From: Thalassotalea_H sp040779345
GTDB taxonomy: Bacteria; Pseudomonadota; Gammaproteobacteria; Enterobacterales; Alteromonadaceae
DNA length: 64,000 bases
NCBI GenBank assembly: GCA_040779345.1
Contig: JBFONU010000002.1
Location: forward strand, 248,001-312,000
Reading direction: 5' to 3'
Notes under the pieces: model-generated
The model's input: the letters and a program-made list of their open reading frames with translations, nothing else
Told to the model about the DNA's origin: nothing
Database searches by the model: none
In this document: piece by piece, positions 24,739-33,971 of the stretch
How positions within the stretch are numbered: the stretch's first letter is position 1
Layout: every line of letters begins with the position of its first letter
Made by a program: the position numbers and the translations under genes

Positions 24739-25530
24739 ATGTCATCTTCAGAGCCAACCTCAGTAACCGAGCAAGCAAAGACAAATTCTGAGACTACAAC
24801 GCATTTTGGTTACCAAACGGTAGATAAAAACGAGAAAGAATCAAAAGTAGCGAGTGTTTTTCATTCCGTTGCTCAGCAATACGATGTCATGAATGATTTA
24901 ATGTCATTTGGTATTCATCGATTATGGAAACGTTTTACAATTGATGCAAGTGGTGTAAGACCAGGAAATAAAGTATTAGACCTTGCCGGTGGAACAGGCG
25001 ATTTAACCGCCAAATTTTCAAAATTAGTGGGCCGTGAAGGTAAAGTGATCCTCGCCGATATTAATAGCTCTATGCTGAATGTGGGGCGTGATAAATTACG
25101 TGATAAAGGCTTAGTGCAGAATATTGAATACGTGCAAGCTAATGCGCAATATCTGCCGTTTGAAGACAATACTTTTGATATTATTACCATTGCTTTTGGC
25201 CTACGTAATGTCACTGATAAAAATATGGCGTTACGATCAATGTATCGGGTATTAAAACCCGGTGGTCGTTTATTGGTGTTAGAGTTTTCAAAACCTGAAC
25301 ATGAAATTATCAACAAAATTTATGATTTTTACTCATTTAATATTTTACCGAAAATGGGGGATCTAGTGGCAAAAGACGGTGACAGTTATCAGTATTTGGC
25401 CGAGTCTATTCGTATGCACCCTGATCAAGAAACACTCAAAGGCATGATGGATGAAGCAGGTTTTGAACAAACCTCTTATAAAAATTTAACTGACGGTGTC
25501 GTTGCTCTTCATAAAGGCTATAAATTTTAG
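24739..25530 (+). CDS. ubiE: Demethylmenaquinone/ubiquinone methyltransferase UbiE
   Basis: A 263-residue class I SAM methyltransferase. The SAM motif VLDLAGGTGDLTAKF and the later IAFGLRNVTD and LKPGGRLLVLEFSKP signatures identify UbiE. It performs the C-methylation step of ubiquinone (and menaquinone) synthesis. An N-terminal Ser/Thr-rich extension of about 30 residues precedes the conserved part. First gene of ubiE-ubiJ-ubiB, with 21 bp to ubiJ. Confidence 0.97.
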   Translation: MSSSEPTSVTEQAKTNSETTTHFGYQTVDKNEKESKVASVFHSVAQQYDVMNDLMSFGIHRLWKRFTIDASGVRPGNKVLDLAGGTGDLTAKFSKLVGREGKVILADINSSMLNVGRDKLRDKGLVQNIEYVQANAQYLPFEDNTFDIITIAFGLRNVTDKNMALRSMYRVLKPGGRLLVLEFSKPEHEIINKIYDFYSFNILPKMGDLVAKDGDSYQYLAESIRMHPDQETLKGMMDEAGFEQTSYKNLTDGVVALHKGYKF

Positions 25531-25551
25531 CGTCGATATGAGTAACGTAAA

Positions 25552-26193
25552 ATGAGCCAATTAATGTATCAACAAGCACTCTGCTTAATATTAGAGAAAA
25601 CTCTTAATAAAGCATTGTCACTCAATACACATGGCCTAAGTGCGCTTACGCCATTAGCGCAAAAAACGTTAACAGTCACTTTAGCAGAATTCGCCTTTCC
25701 GTTGAGCTTTTCGGTTGATCAACAACAGCTGTTAGTAACGACATTAACTGAGCGTAGTGATTGCCAGTTAACTAGTAGTCTATCGACTTTAGTTGAGTTA
25801 AAAAAAGAGCAGCAGCTTACCGAATTAATTAAGCAAGGTAAGCTCGATATTACCGGCGATATTAAAGTCGCTCAGCAATTCGCATCGCTGTTTGAAAATT
25901 TATCAATAGATTGGCAATCTGAGCTGGCTGAGCATATTGGTGATATTCCCACCTATAAATTGTCACAATTTTCTCTGTGGTTAAAAAATAAAATAAGTTT
26001 TGCAGCTCAGCAAATTCAAGCCGATGCCAGCGAATGGTTAATACATGAGAAACGCTTAGTGGTTACCCAAAGTGAGCTGTCTTCGTTTAATCAACAAGTG
26101 TCTGACATAGCGAGTGATGGCTTAGTGATAGAAGAGAGAATAAAACGCTTGATGAATAAAATGACGAATATCCCCTGTGTTGACCATAATTAA
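25552..26193 (+). CDS. ubiJ: Ubiquinone biosynthesis accessory factor UbiJ (SCP2 domain)
   Basis: A 213-residue protein with an N-terminal SCP2-type lipid-binding domain (about 15-115, including LPLSF-like and LDITGDIKVAQQFASL segments, here KLDITGDIKVAQQF) and a C-terminal helical part. UbiJ supports the soluble Ubi complex that carries out late ubiquinone steps, probably by holding the lipid intermediates. Identification rests on its place between ubiE and ubiB and the SCP2-like core; sequence divergence is normal for this family. Confidence 0.88.
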   Translation: MSQLMYQQALCLILEKTLNKALSLNTHGLSALTPLAQKTLTVTLAEFAFPLSFSVDQQQLLVTTLTERSDCQLTSSLSTLVELKKEQQLTELIKQGKLDITGDIKVAQQFASLFENLSIDWQSELAEHIGDIPTYKLSQFSLWLKNKISFAAQQIQADASEWLIHEKRLVVTQSELSSFNQQVSDIASDGLVIEERIKRLMNKMTNIPCVDHN

Positions 26194-26218
26194 TGTGTTA
26201 TTTAAGTAGGAAATCTTT

Positions 26219-27784
26219 GTGAGTAGTTTTCGTTTATACCGTATTGTTAAAACATTTTTAAACTTTGGTTTAGATGAGTTACTGCCTAAAAACTCGCTTC
26301 CTTGGTATGTTAAAGTCGCGCGACTAAGTTTTTTTTGGCTACGAAATAAACATAAAGATAAACCGTTAGCTCTGCGTTTTCGTTTAGCGATTGAATCACT
26401 TGGTCCAGTATTTATTAAATTTGGCCAAATGCTATCAACTCGGCGTGATTTACTGCCCGACGATTTTTCTGAAGAATTAGCACTCTTACAAGATCAAGTG
26501 ACCGCTTTTGATGGCAAGCTTGCCGAGCAAATTATTATTGAGGCAATAGGGCAAGAAAACTTTGATGCATTGTTTGAAGACTTTGATTTTCAACCCTTAG
26601 CATCAGCTTCAATTGCTCAAGTACATACCGCAACGTTAGTTCAGGATGAACAGAAAAAGAAAATTGTCATTAAAGTATTACGACCAAACATTGAAAAAGT
26701 GATCCATGCCGACATTAAAGTGATGGCAATGTTCGCAAAAATATTTTCTCGTTGGTTGCCTGATGGCAAAAGGCTTAGACCTAAAGAAGTGGTGGAAGAA
26801 TATAAAAAGACGATTCTTGATGAACTCGACTTAAACCGTGAAGCTGCTAATGCTATTCAGCTAAAACGTAACTTTAGTCAAGGGCGAGAGAATGACCATA
26901 TTCTTTATGTGCCTGAAATTTATAGTCAGTATTGTTATAAAAATGTGCTGGTGATGGAGCGAATATATGGCGTGAGCGTGGGCGAAGTGGATAAACTCCA
27001 CGCACTTGGCGTTGATATGAAGCTATTGGCTGAACGTGGTTTAGATGTTTTTTTCACCCAAGTATACCGTGATAGTTTTTTTCATGCGGATATGCATCCT
27101 GGTAATGTCTTTGTTGATGCAACCAATCCTGCCGATCCAACATGGATAGCGATAGATTGTGGCATTGTTGGTACGCTAAACAGAGAAGATAAGCGATATT
27201 TAGCTGAGAACTTTGTCGCCTTTTTTAATCGCGATTATCGAAAAGTTGCCCAGTTGCATGTTGATTCTGGTTGGGTGCCAGCAGCAACCAGCGTTGATGA
27301 GTTTGAATTTGCAATACGCACGGTATGTGAGCCCATTTTTAATAAGCCACTTGCTGAAATTTCTTTTGGCCAAGTCTTAGTCAATTTATTTAATACTGCT
27401 CGTCGTTTTAATATGGAAGTGCAACCGCAACTAGTGTTGTTACAGAAAACCTTACTTTATGTTGAAGGGCTTGGACGTCAGCTCTACCCGCAATTAGATT
27501 TATGGCAAACCGCCAAGCCTTTTCTGGAAAACTGGGTGAAAGAGCAAATGGGTGTGAAAGCGGTCTTTAAAAAAATAAAAGAAAATATCCCCTTTTGGAA
27601 TGAAAAGCTGCCTGAAATTCCTGACCTTGTTTATGATTATTTGAAAGCAGGTAAGGAAACACAATGTCAGCAAGTAACATTGCTGAAACAAATACAACAA
27701 CAAAATCAAAGTAATACTCAAAAAATTATATATACTGTTTTAGTGGGAGCATTGTTAATCAGTATGGCTATTGTGATTAGTTGA
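26219..27784 (+). CDS. ubiB: Atypical kinase/ATPase UbiB
   Basis: A 521-residue member of the ABC1/ADCK family. It includes the characteristic KxGQ motif in IKFGQMLSTRRDLLP, the Ala-rich loop LASASIAQVHTA, the catalytic DMHPGN and IDCGIVG segments and a C-terminal membrane helix (residues about 500-519). It is an ATPase required for ubiquinone synthesis. It starts at GTG after AGGAAA, 25 bp behind ubiJ. Unlike many gammaproteobacteria, no tat genes follow. Confidence 0.97.
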   Translation: MSSFRLYRIVKTFLNFGLDELLPKNSLPWYVKVARLSFFWLRNKHKDKPLALRFRLAIESLGPVFIKFGQMLSTRRDLLPDDFSEELALLQDQVTAFDGKLAEQIIIEAIGQENFDALFEDFDFQPLASASIAQVHTATLVQDEQKKKIVIKVLRPNIEKVIHADIKVMAMFAKIFSRWLPDGKRLRPKEVVEEYKKTILDELDLNREAANAIQLKRNFSQGRENDHILYVPEIYSQYCYKNVLVMERIYGVSVGEVDKLHALGVDMKLLAERGLDVFFTQVYRDSFFHADMHPGNVFVDATNPADPTWIAIDCGIVGTLNREDKRYLAENFVAFFNRDYRKVAQLHVDSGWVPAATSVDEFEFAIRTVCEPIFNKPLAEISFGQVLVNLFNTARRFNMEVQPQLVLLQKTLLYVEGLGRQLYPQLDLWQTAKPFLENWVKEQMGVKAVFKKIKENIPFWNEKLPEIPDLVYDYLKAGKETQCQQVTLLKQIQQQNQSNTQKIIYTVLVGALLISMAIVIS

Positions 27785-27866
27785 TATTGTTTGACAGATA
27801 CTTATAACAAGTTGTTTAAGTTCTTACCCATCAAGCGAGAATTAAAAACTATCAATAGGTATTGCA

Positions 27867-30491
27867 TTGAGAAAATATAAAAATTATTGGTTAATATTCT
27901 GGACGTTTGTTTTAGGTATCAGCTTTTCCTTGGTTATCTATTTTACCATTCAAAAAGGGGAAAAAATTGATCAGCAATTAGCCTTTCAATCAAAAGCGCA
28001 GTCAACCGTGCATTCAATTGAAAATGAATTACATAATTTGACCAACGCCTTATATTCTTTAGGCGATTTTGTTCAATTATCCGATAACTTAACACGCAAA
28101 CAATTTGGCCAGTTTAGTCAAAATCATTTAGCTCGTTACCCGAGTATATTATCATTTTCTTGGGCACCTTTTATTTCGTCTGAACAACGTTCTTCGTTTA
28201 TTAATATATTGATAAATGAGGGATTCTCTAATGCTGACATCCGTATGATGACGCAATCAGGCCAGTTGATCAGCGATGATGAAAGAGGATATTATTTTCC
28301 CGTTTATTATGTTGAACCGTTTGACAGTTTATCCTCACAGTTAGGTTATAACCTTGCTTCAGAAAGTTTAAGGCATCAAGCTTTAAAGAATGCCTTTGAC
28401 CAAAACAGTATCTCGGTCACCGAAAAATTAACTCTTGTTTTGCAAGAAAAGACCATTACAGGTTTGTTAGTCATCTTGCCAATAGATAAAAAGACAATAG
28501 CAAAAGCGGGTAGCGAAATTATTAAGCGAGGAGGCTTAGTTGAGGCGATAAACTTAGAGGCATTAATTAGTTATGTGCTGACCCCAGTGAATGTCGACAA
28601 AAGCCATTTGATCCTTATTGATAACGAAGCCTCTGACGGTAATCAACTATTGTATGATTCTAAAGGGCATAACCCTTCTGTTAAAAAGCTTAATCATTAC
28701 CTTATTGAACAACAAAAAAGTTCAACTTGGCAGCAAACCATTCGTTTTGCTAATCGAAATTACACCGTCATTATTCAGCCAAATCAAGCATTAACGGCAT
28801 TTAATTTACTGAGTTTGCCGTGGTTGAGTTTTATTACTGGATTAATTCTTACGGCTATTTTTTGTTTTTATTGGCTAAACAGACATCATTCAACCATAGA
28901 AACAGTTGTACGGGCACAGCAGTTTTCAAAAACCAATAAAAACTTAAGTGAAGAAATTGTTGAGCGGTTAAAAATTGAGAAAAAATTAATAAAATTTGCT
29001 CATGCATTTCAACTGTCGGCGGATGGCATAAATTTGCTGAATATGGAGGGAGATTATACCTATTGTAATCAAGCATCGATCGATTTGTATGGTTACAAGC
29101 TAGATCAAATGCACAATTTACATTATTCAGATATTAATCAAGATCCGTCGATTAAAGAGCTGAACCTATTATCTCAGGTTAAAGAACAAGGCGCTTGGCA
29201 TGGTGAGTTCGCACAAACCCGCAGAGATGGAACCAAGTTTCCAGCGTCCATATCGTTATCGTTAATCAAAGATGATACTGGTAGCCATATTGGCTTTCTA
29301 GAAATTACTCGAGACATTACCGAAACTAACTTATTAGAAGCCGAGTTACAGCAATCACGGAAAATGGAAGCTTTAGGCACGTTAGCAGGCGGTATTGCGC
29401 ATGACTTTAATAATATATTAGCCTCTATTTTAGGTAACTCAGAAATGATATTAATGAGTAAAATAGAGCCAGTAAAAACCCAAGGTTATATTAGCAACAT
29501 ACAAGAGGGCTGTAATAGAGCGGCAGATTTAGTGAAACAGATTATGACCTTTAGCCGCATGGAAACTATGCAACTGAATACATTAGACTTAGCAAAAGCC
29601 GTTAATAATGCCTTAACGATTATTCGAGCGACATTACCTGCCAACATTCATATCAATAGTAGTATTAACCCGTATTGTGCCCCGATCAAAGGTGATGAAA
29701 CCCAGATTCATCAAATATTACTGAATTTATGTGCCAATGCCAGCCAAGCAATTGGTGATGAAGGAGGAACGATAGCAATTGACCTTCATCAAGAGCATAC
29801 CTTGTCGTACGAACAGCAAGATATAACCAAAGAGAAAATTCAACTCTCAATTACCGATACAGGGAAAGGGATAAGTAGTGAAAATATTACAAAAATATTT
29901 GATCCATTTTTCACCACCAAAAAAATTGGCGAAGGTACTGGGCTAGGGTTAGCCGTAGTGAAAAGTATTATTGAGAGTCATGATGGCGAGATTGTTGTGA
30001 AAAGTGAACTAAATCAAGGGGCTAGCTTTGTGATCACTTTTCCAACCTGTCATGATGAAAATGAGATAATTCCAGAGCCTGAACCTGAGAAAATAATTGA
30101 GATTGTAAAACAGCCCGAATCGTCAGGTAAGCATGTGCTTATCGTTGAAGATGAGCCACATATCTCGAGGTTGTACCAAGAATTTATTAAAGAATATGGT
30201 TACCAAACAACAGTGTGTGAAGATGGTAAGCAAGCTTTGGCAGTTTTTGATGATCCCAATACCTGCATTGATCTTGTCTTAACGGACCAAGCGATGCCGA
30301 ATGTTACCGGTAAAGATTTAAGTATTATCTTATTGAATAAGCAACCTAAGTTACCAATTATCATGTGTACTGGCTATAGCGAAGTGATTAACGAAGATCT
30401 CGCAAAAGATATCGGTATTAGAAAATACTTTTTAAAGCCAGCAAGCTTAACAAAATTGATGGAAGCGATTGATCAGTTATTGAAAGAGTAA
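27867..30491 (+). CDS. CHASE-PAS hybrid sensor histidine kinase
   Basis: An 874-residue membrane sensor kinase. Membrane helices at about 7-27 and 316-338 bracket a periplasmic CHASE domain (about 70-255, including YYFPVYYVEPF). A PAS domain (about 370-490, DGINLLNMEGDYTYCN) follows. The HisKA domain has His512 in GGIAHDFNN, the HATPase has NLCANASQAIG and DTGKGIS with GEGTGLGLAVVKSI, and a C-terminal receiver domain has Asp807 in VLTDQAMPN and the conserved Lys in LKPAS. All catalytic residues are intact. No response regulator gene is adjacent. It starts at a weak TTG. It lies 82 bp past ubiB on the same strand. Confidence 0.9.
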   Translation: MRKYKNYWLIFWTFVLGISFSLVIYFTIQKGEKIDQQLAFQSKAQSTVHSIENELHNLTNALYSLGDFVQLSDNLTRKQFGQFSQNHLARYPSILSFSWAPFISSEQRSSFINILINEGFSNADIRMMTQSGQLISDDERGYYFPVYYVEPFDSLSSQLGYNLASESLRHQALKNAFDQNSISVTEKLTLVLQEKTITGLLVILPIDKKTIAKAGSEIIKRGGLVEAINLEALISYVLTPVNVDKSHLILIDNEASDGNQLLYDSKGHNPSVKKLNHYLIEQQKSSTWQQTIRFANRNYTVIIQPNQALTAFNLLSLPWLSFITGLILTAIFCFYWLNRHHSTIETVVRAQQFSKTNKNLSEEIVERLKIEKKLIKFAHAFQLSADGINLLNMEGDYTYCNQASIDLYGYKLDQMHNLHYSDINQDPSIKELNLLSQVKEQGAWHGEFAQTRRDGTKFPASISLSLIKDDTGSHIGFLEITRDITETNLLEAELQQSRKMEALGTLAGGIAHDFNNILASILGNSEMILMSKIEPVKTQGYISNIQEGCNRAADLVKQIMTFSRMETMQLNTLDLAKAVNNALTIIRATLPANIHINSSINPYCAPIKGDETQIHQILLNLCANASQAIGDEGGTIAIDLHQEHTLSYEQQDITKEKIQLSITDTGKGISSENITKIFDPFFTTKKIGEGTGLGLAVVKSIIESHDGEIVVKSELNQGASFVITFPTCHDENEIIPEPEPEKIIEIVKQPESSGKHVLIVEDEPHISRLYQEFIKEYGYQTTVCEDGKQALAVFDDPNTCIDLVLTDQAMPNVTGKDLSIILLNKQPKLPIIMCTGYSEVINEDLAKDIGIRKYFLKPASLTKLMEAIDQLLKE

Positions 30492-30595
30492 ATTATCTTG
30501 ATATACACTCATCACTATCAATCATTATTAGTGAATTTATTATCAGTCATTTATCTTTATTACCTGCGTTACTCTCTGGACCTTTAGTTAGGCAT

Positions 30596-32446
30596 GTGGA
30601 TAGCCATCAAGTGACTTTTTGGTTGGCTACTAGTAACGCCTTCTCACTTCATTTTCAATTGTTTGACAATGACCAGGCATTGTTTGACCGTGAACTCTCT
30701 TCAAAAGAGCAGCAAGTGATCCCGATTGGCAAACATGCCTACATTCACTTGATTACCCTTGATTTTTCTCAGCCTCTGCCAGTAGATAAAACTCTTCATT
30801 ACCAATTTATACTCAATAATAAAGAGGATAAGCAACAACACAAGCTAAGTGAGTTAATTCCTGAAATACTCTATTCAGGAGAGAAACTTCCCAGCTTTAA
30901 AATCCCCCAAAATATTGAGTCGTTGTTACATGGTTCTTGTCGAAAGCCTCATTTTGACAGTGGTGATGGGTTAAAGCGTGTTGATGATGTGATCGCCGAA
31001 AGCCTTCAAAATAAAACCAGCCGACCAGCATTACTGATGATGTCTGGTGATCAAGTTTACGCAGATGATGTTGCCGGACCAATGTTAGTCGCTATTCATC
31101 AAGTTATTGAATTACTTGGACTGCATAGTGAAGAATGGCAAGGAGCGGTGGTTAATAGTAGCGAAGCATTATTCTCAAGCGAGCTTTGCTATTATCAGCG
31201 AGATAAATTATTACCACATACTAAAGCGAATAAAATACTTTATGAAAAGTTTTTTGCTGCGAGTAAAAAACCTATATTTACCTCGGTGAACTCAAAAAAT
31301 CACTTAGTTACCTTTGCTGAAAATATCGCTATGTATCTGTTAGTTTGGTCACCTGAGTTGTGGAAGTTGGTTGATTTTTCAAACACGAAAATAATCGCTG
31401 AATATCAACAGCAATACCAAAAAGAGCAAACTATCATCGCGGGTTTTGTTGACGGATTATCCAGTGTCAGAAGAGCGTTAGCGCATATCCCCACTTATAT
31501 GATTTTTGATGATCATGATATTACCGATGATTGGAATCTTACGCGAGGTTGGGAAGAAGCGGCATACGGACACCCATTTTCTAAACGTATTATTGGCAAC
31601 TCTTTAATAAGTTATTGGCTTTGTCAGGGCTGGGGCAATAGCCCGAAGAAATTTTTGCCTTTAAATAAGCAGTGTGATGACTTTTTTACCGAACAAGGTC
31701 TTGACCAACAAGACCAGCTCATTGAAACGTTATTGGCTTGGCAGCAATGGCATTATTCTTTAGCTACAACACCTAAAATGGTCGTGTTAGACACGCGCAC
31801 TCAACGTTGGCGTTCTGAGAGCCGATCGTCTAAACCCTCAGGGCTGATGGATTGGGAAGCGTTGTCAGAGTTGCAGCAAGAATTAATCAATGAGAAAAAA
31901 GTCATTGTGGTTTCTCCTGCCCCTATTTATGGGGTGAAAATGATTGAAGCCATTCAACGAATTTTTACATTTTTTGGTCAGCCATTGATGGTTGATGCTG
32001 AAAACTGGATGGCTCATTCTGGTACAGCTAATGTGATGCTCAATATTTTTCGACATGTTAAAACGCCACCCGAATTTATTATTCTGTCGGGGGATGTTCA
32101 TTACTCGTTTGTTTATGATATTACTCATCGCTTTCGTCGCAGTAGTTCGAAAATAGTGCAAATCACCAGTAGCGGTATAAAAAATCAGTTTCCAACGGGG
32201 TTACTTAATTGGCTTGATGTTTTAAATCGCTATCTTTATGCAACCTATTCTCCTCTGAACTGGTTTACCAAGCGTCGGCGGATGAAAATTCGTGTCAGAA
32301 AACCCAACGACAATCCAGTAAAAACATTATTTAATGGCAGTGGCATCGGGCAAATTACCTTAACGGATGATGACGATATTGTTGAAGCTAAATTATTAAC
32401 TACAGACGGGAAAAGTGTCACCTTTATCCCTAAAGAAGATACCTAG
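30596..32446 (+). CDS. PhoD-like metallophosphoesterase
   Basis: A 616-residue protein of the alkaline phosphatase D-like (PhoD) group. The metallophosphatase core shows MSGDQVYADDV near residue 145, FDDHDITDDWN near 305, VLDTRTQRW, and ILSGDVHYSF near 500. No signal peptide is visible, so it is probably cytosolic. The GTG at 30596 is the first usable start, but the frame remains open upstream and reads LLPALLSGPLVRHVDSH, which looks like the conserved beginning of this family. No ATG, GTG or TTG exists in that upstream stretch, so a rare ATT start (30524-30539) or an upstream change must be considered. Substrate unknown. Confidence 0.8.
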   Translation: MDSHQVTFWLATSNAFSLHFQLFDNDQALFDRELSSKEQQVIPIGKHAYIHLITLDFSQPLPVDKTLHYQFILNNKEDKQQHKLSELIPEILYSGEKLPSFKIPQNIESLLHGSCRKPHFDSGDGLKRVDDVIAESLQNKTSRPALLMMSGDQVYADDVAGPMLVAIHQVIELLGLHSEEWQGAVVNSSEALFSSELCYYQRDKLLPHTKANKILYEKFFAASKKPIFTSVNSKNHLVTFAENIAMYLLVWSPELWKLVDFSNTKIIAEYQQQYQKEQTIIAGFVDGLSSVRRALAHIPTYMIFDDHDITDDWNLTRGWEEAAYGHPFSKRIIGNSLISYWLCQGWGNSPKKFLPLNKQCDDFFTEQGLDQQDQLIETLLAWQQWHYSLATTPKMVVLDTRTQRWRSESRSSKPSGLMDWEALSELQQELINEKKVIVVSPAPIYGVKMIEAIQRIFTFFGQPLMVDAENWMAHSGTANVMLNIFRHVKTPPEFIILSGDVHYSFVYDITHRFRRSSSKIVQITSSGIKNQFPTGLLNWLDVLNRYLYATYSPLNWFTKRRRMKIRVRKPNDNPVKTLFNGSGIGQITLTDDDDIVEAKLLTTDGKSVTFIPKEDT

Positions 32447-32523
32447 CTTAAGTTCATCATCTCTAAATTAACACATTTAAGTGCTCGTCATTAACGACCT
32501 GTATCGCTAGTAATTACATCAAG

Positions 32524-33378
32524 CTAGTGTTTTAACAATTCAGCTAAACTTGGCTCTTTTGATAGCAATGTTTTAGCACTAAACGCTAGCTTGTGTGTGC
32601 CATGGCAATTGGCACAGGCTTGCACGGCTAAGGTACCTAACGCCATGCCTTGCTCTTTCAGCGTACCTGTTTTCAAACTAGCCTCTAAACTTGATAAAGT
32701 CTTTTTCATCGCTTGATTGGGATAAGGCTTATTCTCTTTTGCGTGACAATCGCTACAGACGTTGCCGAGTTGTATCATGCCTTTATTGAGGTCATCGAGA
32801 GTGGATAAGGCAAGCTCAGGCATTTCATCTTTAAACGCAATTTTAATTTGATTGACTTGCTGACTTAACATTTGCATATGCGAATTAAAGGGTTGCGATG
32901 GCTCAACTTCTATCGCTGAAAAGTCGGCTGATCGATACATTAATGCGGTGATCGCTTGATAGTCACTATGACAAGAGTCACAATTTTCTTGTAATTTTTT
33001 TACTGCAGTTAACACCCCTTGATAATTTTGGCTATTGGCAGCGCTTTGTAAATGTGACAATGTGCTCAGATCTAATTTGTTACTCCAACTCGGCACCATG
33101 TCAGCAATTTTTGGATAATGTTGATTTAACGCTTGTGACCATTCAACAAGATGTTTATCGTCTTGCTTTTCTGCATAAAACTCGACAGCTTGCATTTCAC
33201 GGCGCAACTTAAACATATTGTGTAACCAAACTTGACGTTTATTTTCTGGTTTGTACCACTGTGCAAGGGCTTTAGGAGGCGTCTTGATTATAGTTACTTT
33301 GTCTTTATGCTTATAAATAATGCCTGCTATGACTAAAGCAAGCAGCAATTGCAGCGCAAAAAAGTAAGCCCATCTCAT
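32524..33378 (-). CDS. Membrane-anchored tri-heme c-type cytochrome
   Basis: A 284-residue protein with one N-terminal membrane helix (residues about 5-23) that places the rest in the periplasm. Three c-type heme sites are visible: CDSCH at 133-137, CSDCH at 208-212 and CANCH at 255-259. The spacing suggests a cytochrome c' -like four-helix part (residues about 50-150) followed by two more heme sites. It would carry electrons in the periplasm. The ATG follows AGGAAGA. No oxidase or reductase gene is adjacent, so the partner is unknown. Confidence 0.85.
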   Translation of the reverse strand: MRWAYFFALQLLLALVIAGIIYKHKDKVTIIKTPPKALAQWYKPENKRQVWLHNMFKLRREMQAVEFYAEKQDDKHLVEWSQALNQHYPKIADMVPSWSNKLDLSTLSHLQSAANSQNYQGVLTAVKKLQENCDSCHSDYQAITALMYRSADFSAIEVEPSQPFNSHMQMLSQQVNQIKIAFKDEMPELALSTLDDLNKGMIQLGNVCSDCHAKENKPYPNQAMKKTLSSLEASLKTGTLKEQGMALGTLAVQACANCHGTHKLAFSAKTLLSKEPSLAELLKH

Positions 33379-33475
33379 TGTGTATTCTTCCTGACGTCAG
33401 ATATTTATATCAAGGAATAGTAACGCTACTTAGCTATTAAGCAGTTGATCAGGCGCAAAAAGATAGCACTCCTTT

Positions 33476-33895
33476 TTATGTGCTCTTTAATTTCGTCAAT
33501 AAGTCATGAATTTCTGCTTTTAATGCTTTATCGATGATCTTATTACAACTAATTTTGGCTTTTTCTAACTGTATTATTGCTGCTGCGTTATCGCCTAGCT
33601 CAACGTTTAATGTGGCAATTGAGTAACCAATAGATGAACAAAAATCTTTCGAGTTAATGGCTTCTGCTTTGACTAACGCTTTCTCATAAATAGTGATCGC
33701 TAACGCTAAATCATCGGTAAAATCAGCTAGTGTTTCCCATTGTACCGGATGATCTTTATCGGTATTTTCATGTAATTCACATAACTGTTGTAGTTCGGCA
33801 TAAAAGCCATCAAATCTTTTTTGATTTTGTTGATTAGCCGCGCTCATTAAACTGTCTGCCAGTGACAATACGCGTTTATAAATTTTAGTATTCAT
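33476..33895 (-). CDS. TPR-like small cytosolic protein
   Basis: A 139-residue helical protein. The region DDLALAITIYEKALVKAEAI and the following ATLNVELGDNAAAIIQLEKA have the helix-turn-helix pattern of tetratricopeptide repeats, which bind other proteins. There is no signal peptide. AGGAAA precedes the ATG. It lies between the cytochrome and DUF885 genes on the same strand. The function is unknown; the TPR call is by pattern only. Confidence 0.6.
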   Translation of the reverse strand: MNTKIYKRVLSLADSLMSAANQQNQKRFDGFYAELQQLCELHENTDKDHPVQWETLADFTDDLALAITIYEKALVKAEAINSKDFCSSIGYSIATLNVELGDNAAAIIQLEKAKISCNKIIDKALKAEIHDLLTKLKST

Positions 33896-33919
33896 CGTTT
33901 TCCTAGTTTTATTGCAGTT

Positions 33920-33957
33920 ACCTGATGCAACAGCTCACGAACGCTTTTGCATCAGGT
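33920..33957 (-). terminator. Hairpin after the DUF885 gene
   Basis: An 11-bp perfect stem ACCTGATGCAA / TTGCATCAGGT (33920-33930 and 33947-33957) lies 15 bp past the DUF885 stop codon. On the minus strand it is not followed by a T-run, so termination may be partial. Confidence 0.5.
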
Positions 33958-33971
33958 TAATTTATGTTGCG

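Noticed and set aside
24915..25316. 133-codon antisense frame across ubiE
   Set aside because: It is a mirror of the conserved methyltransferase coding strand and has no features of its own.
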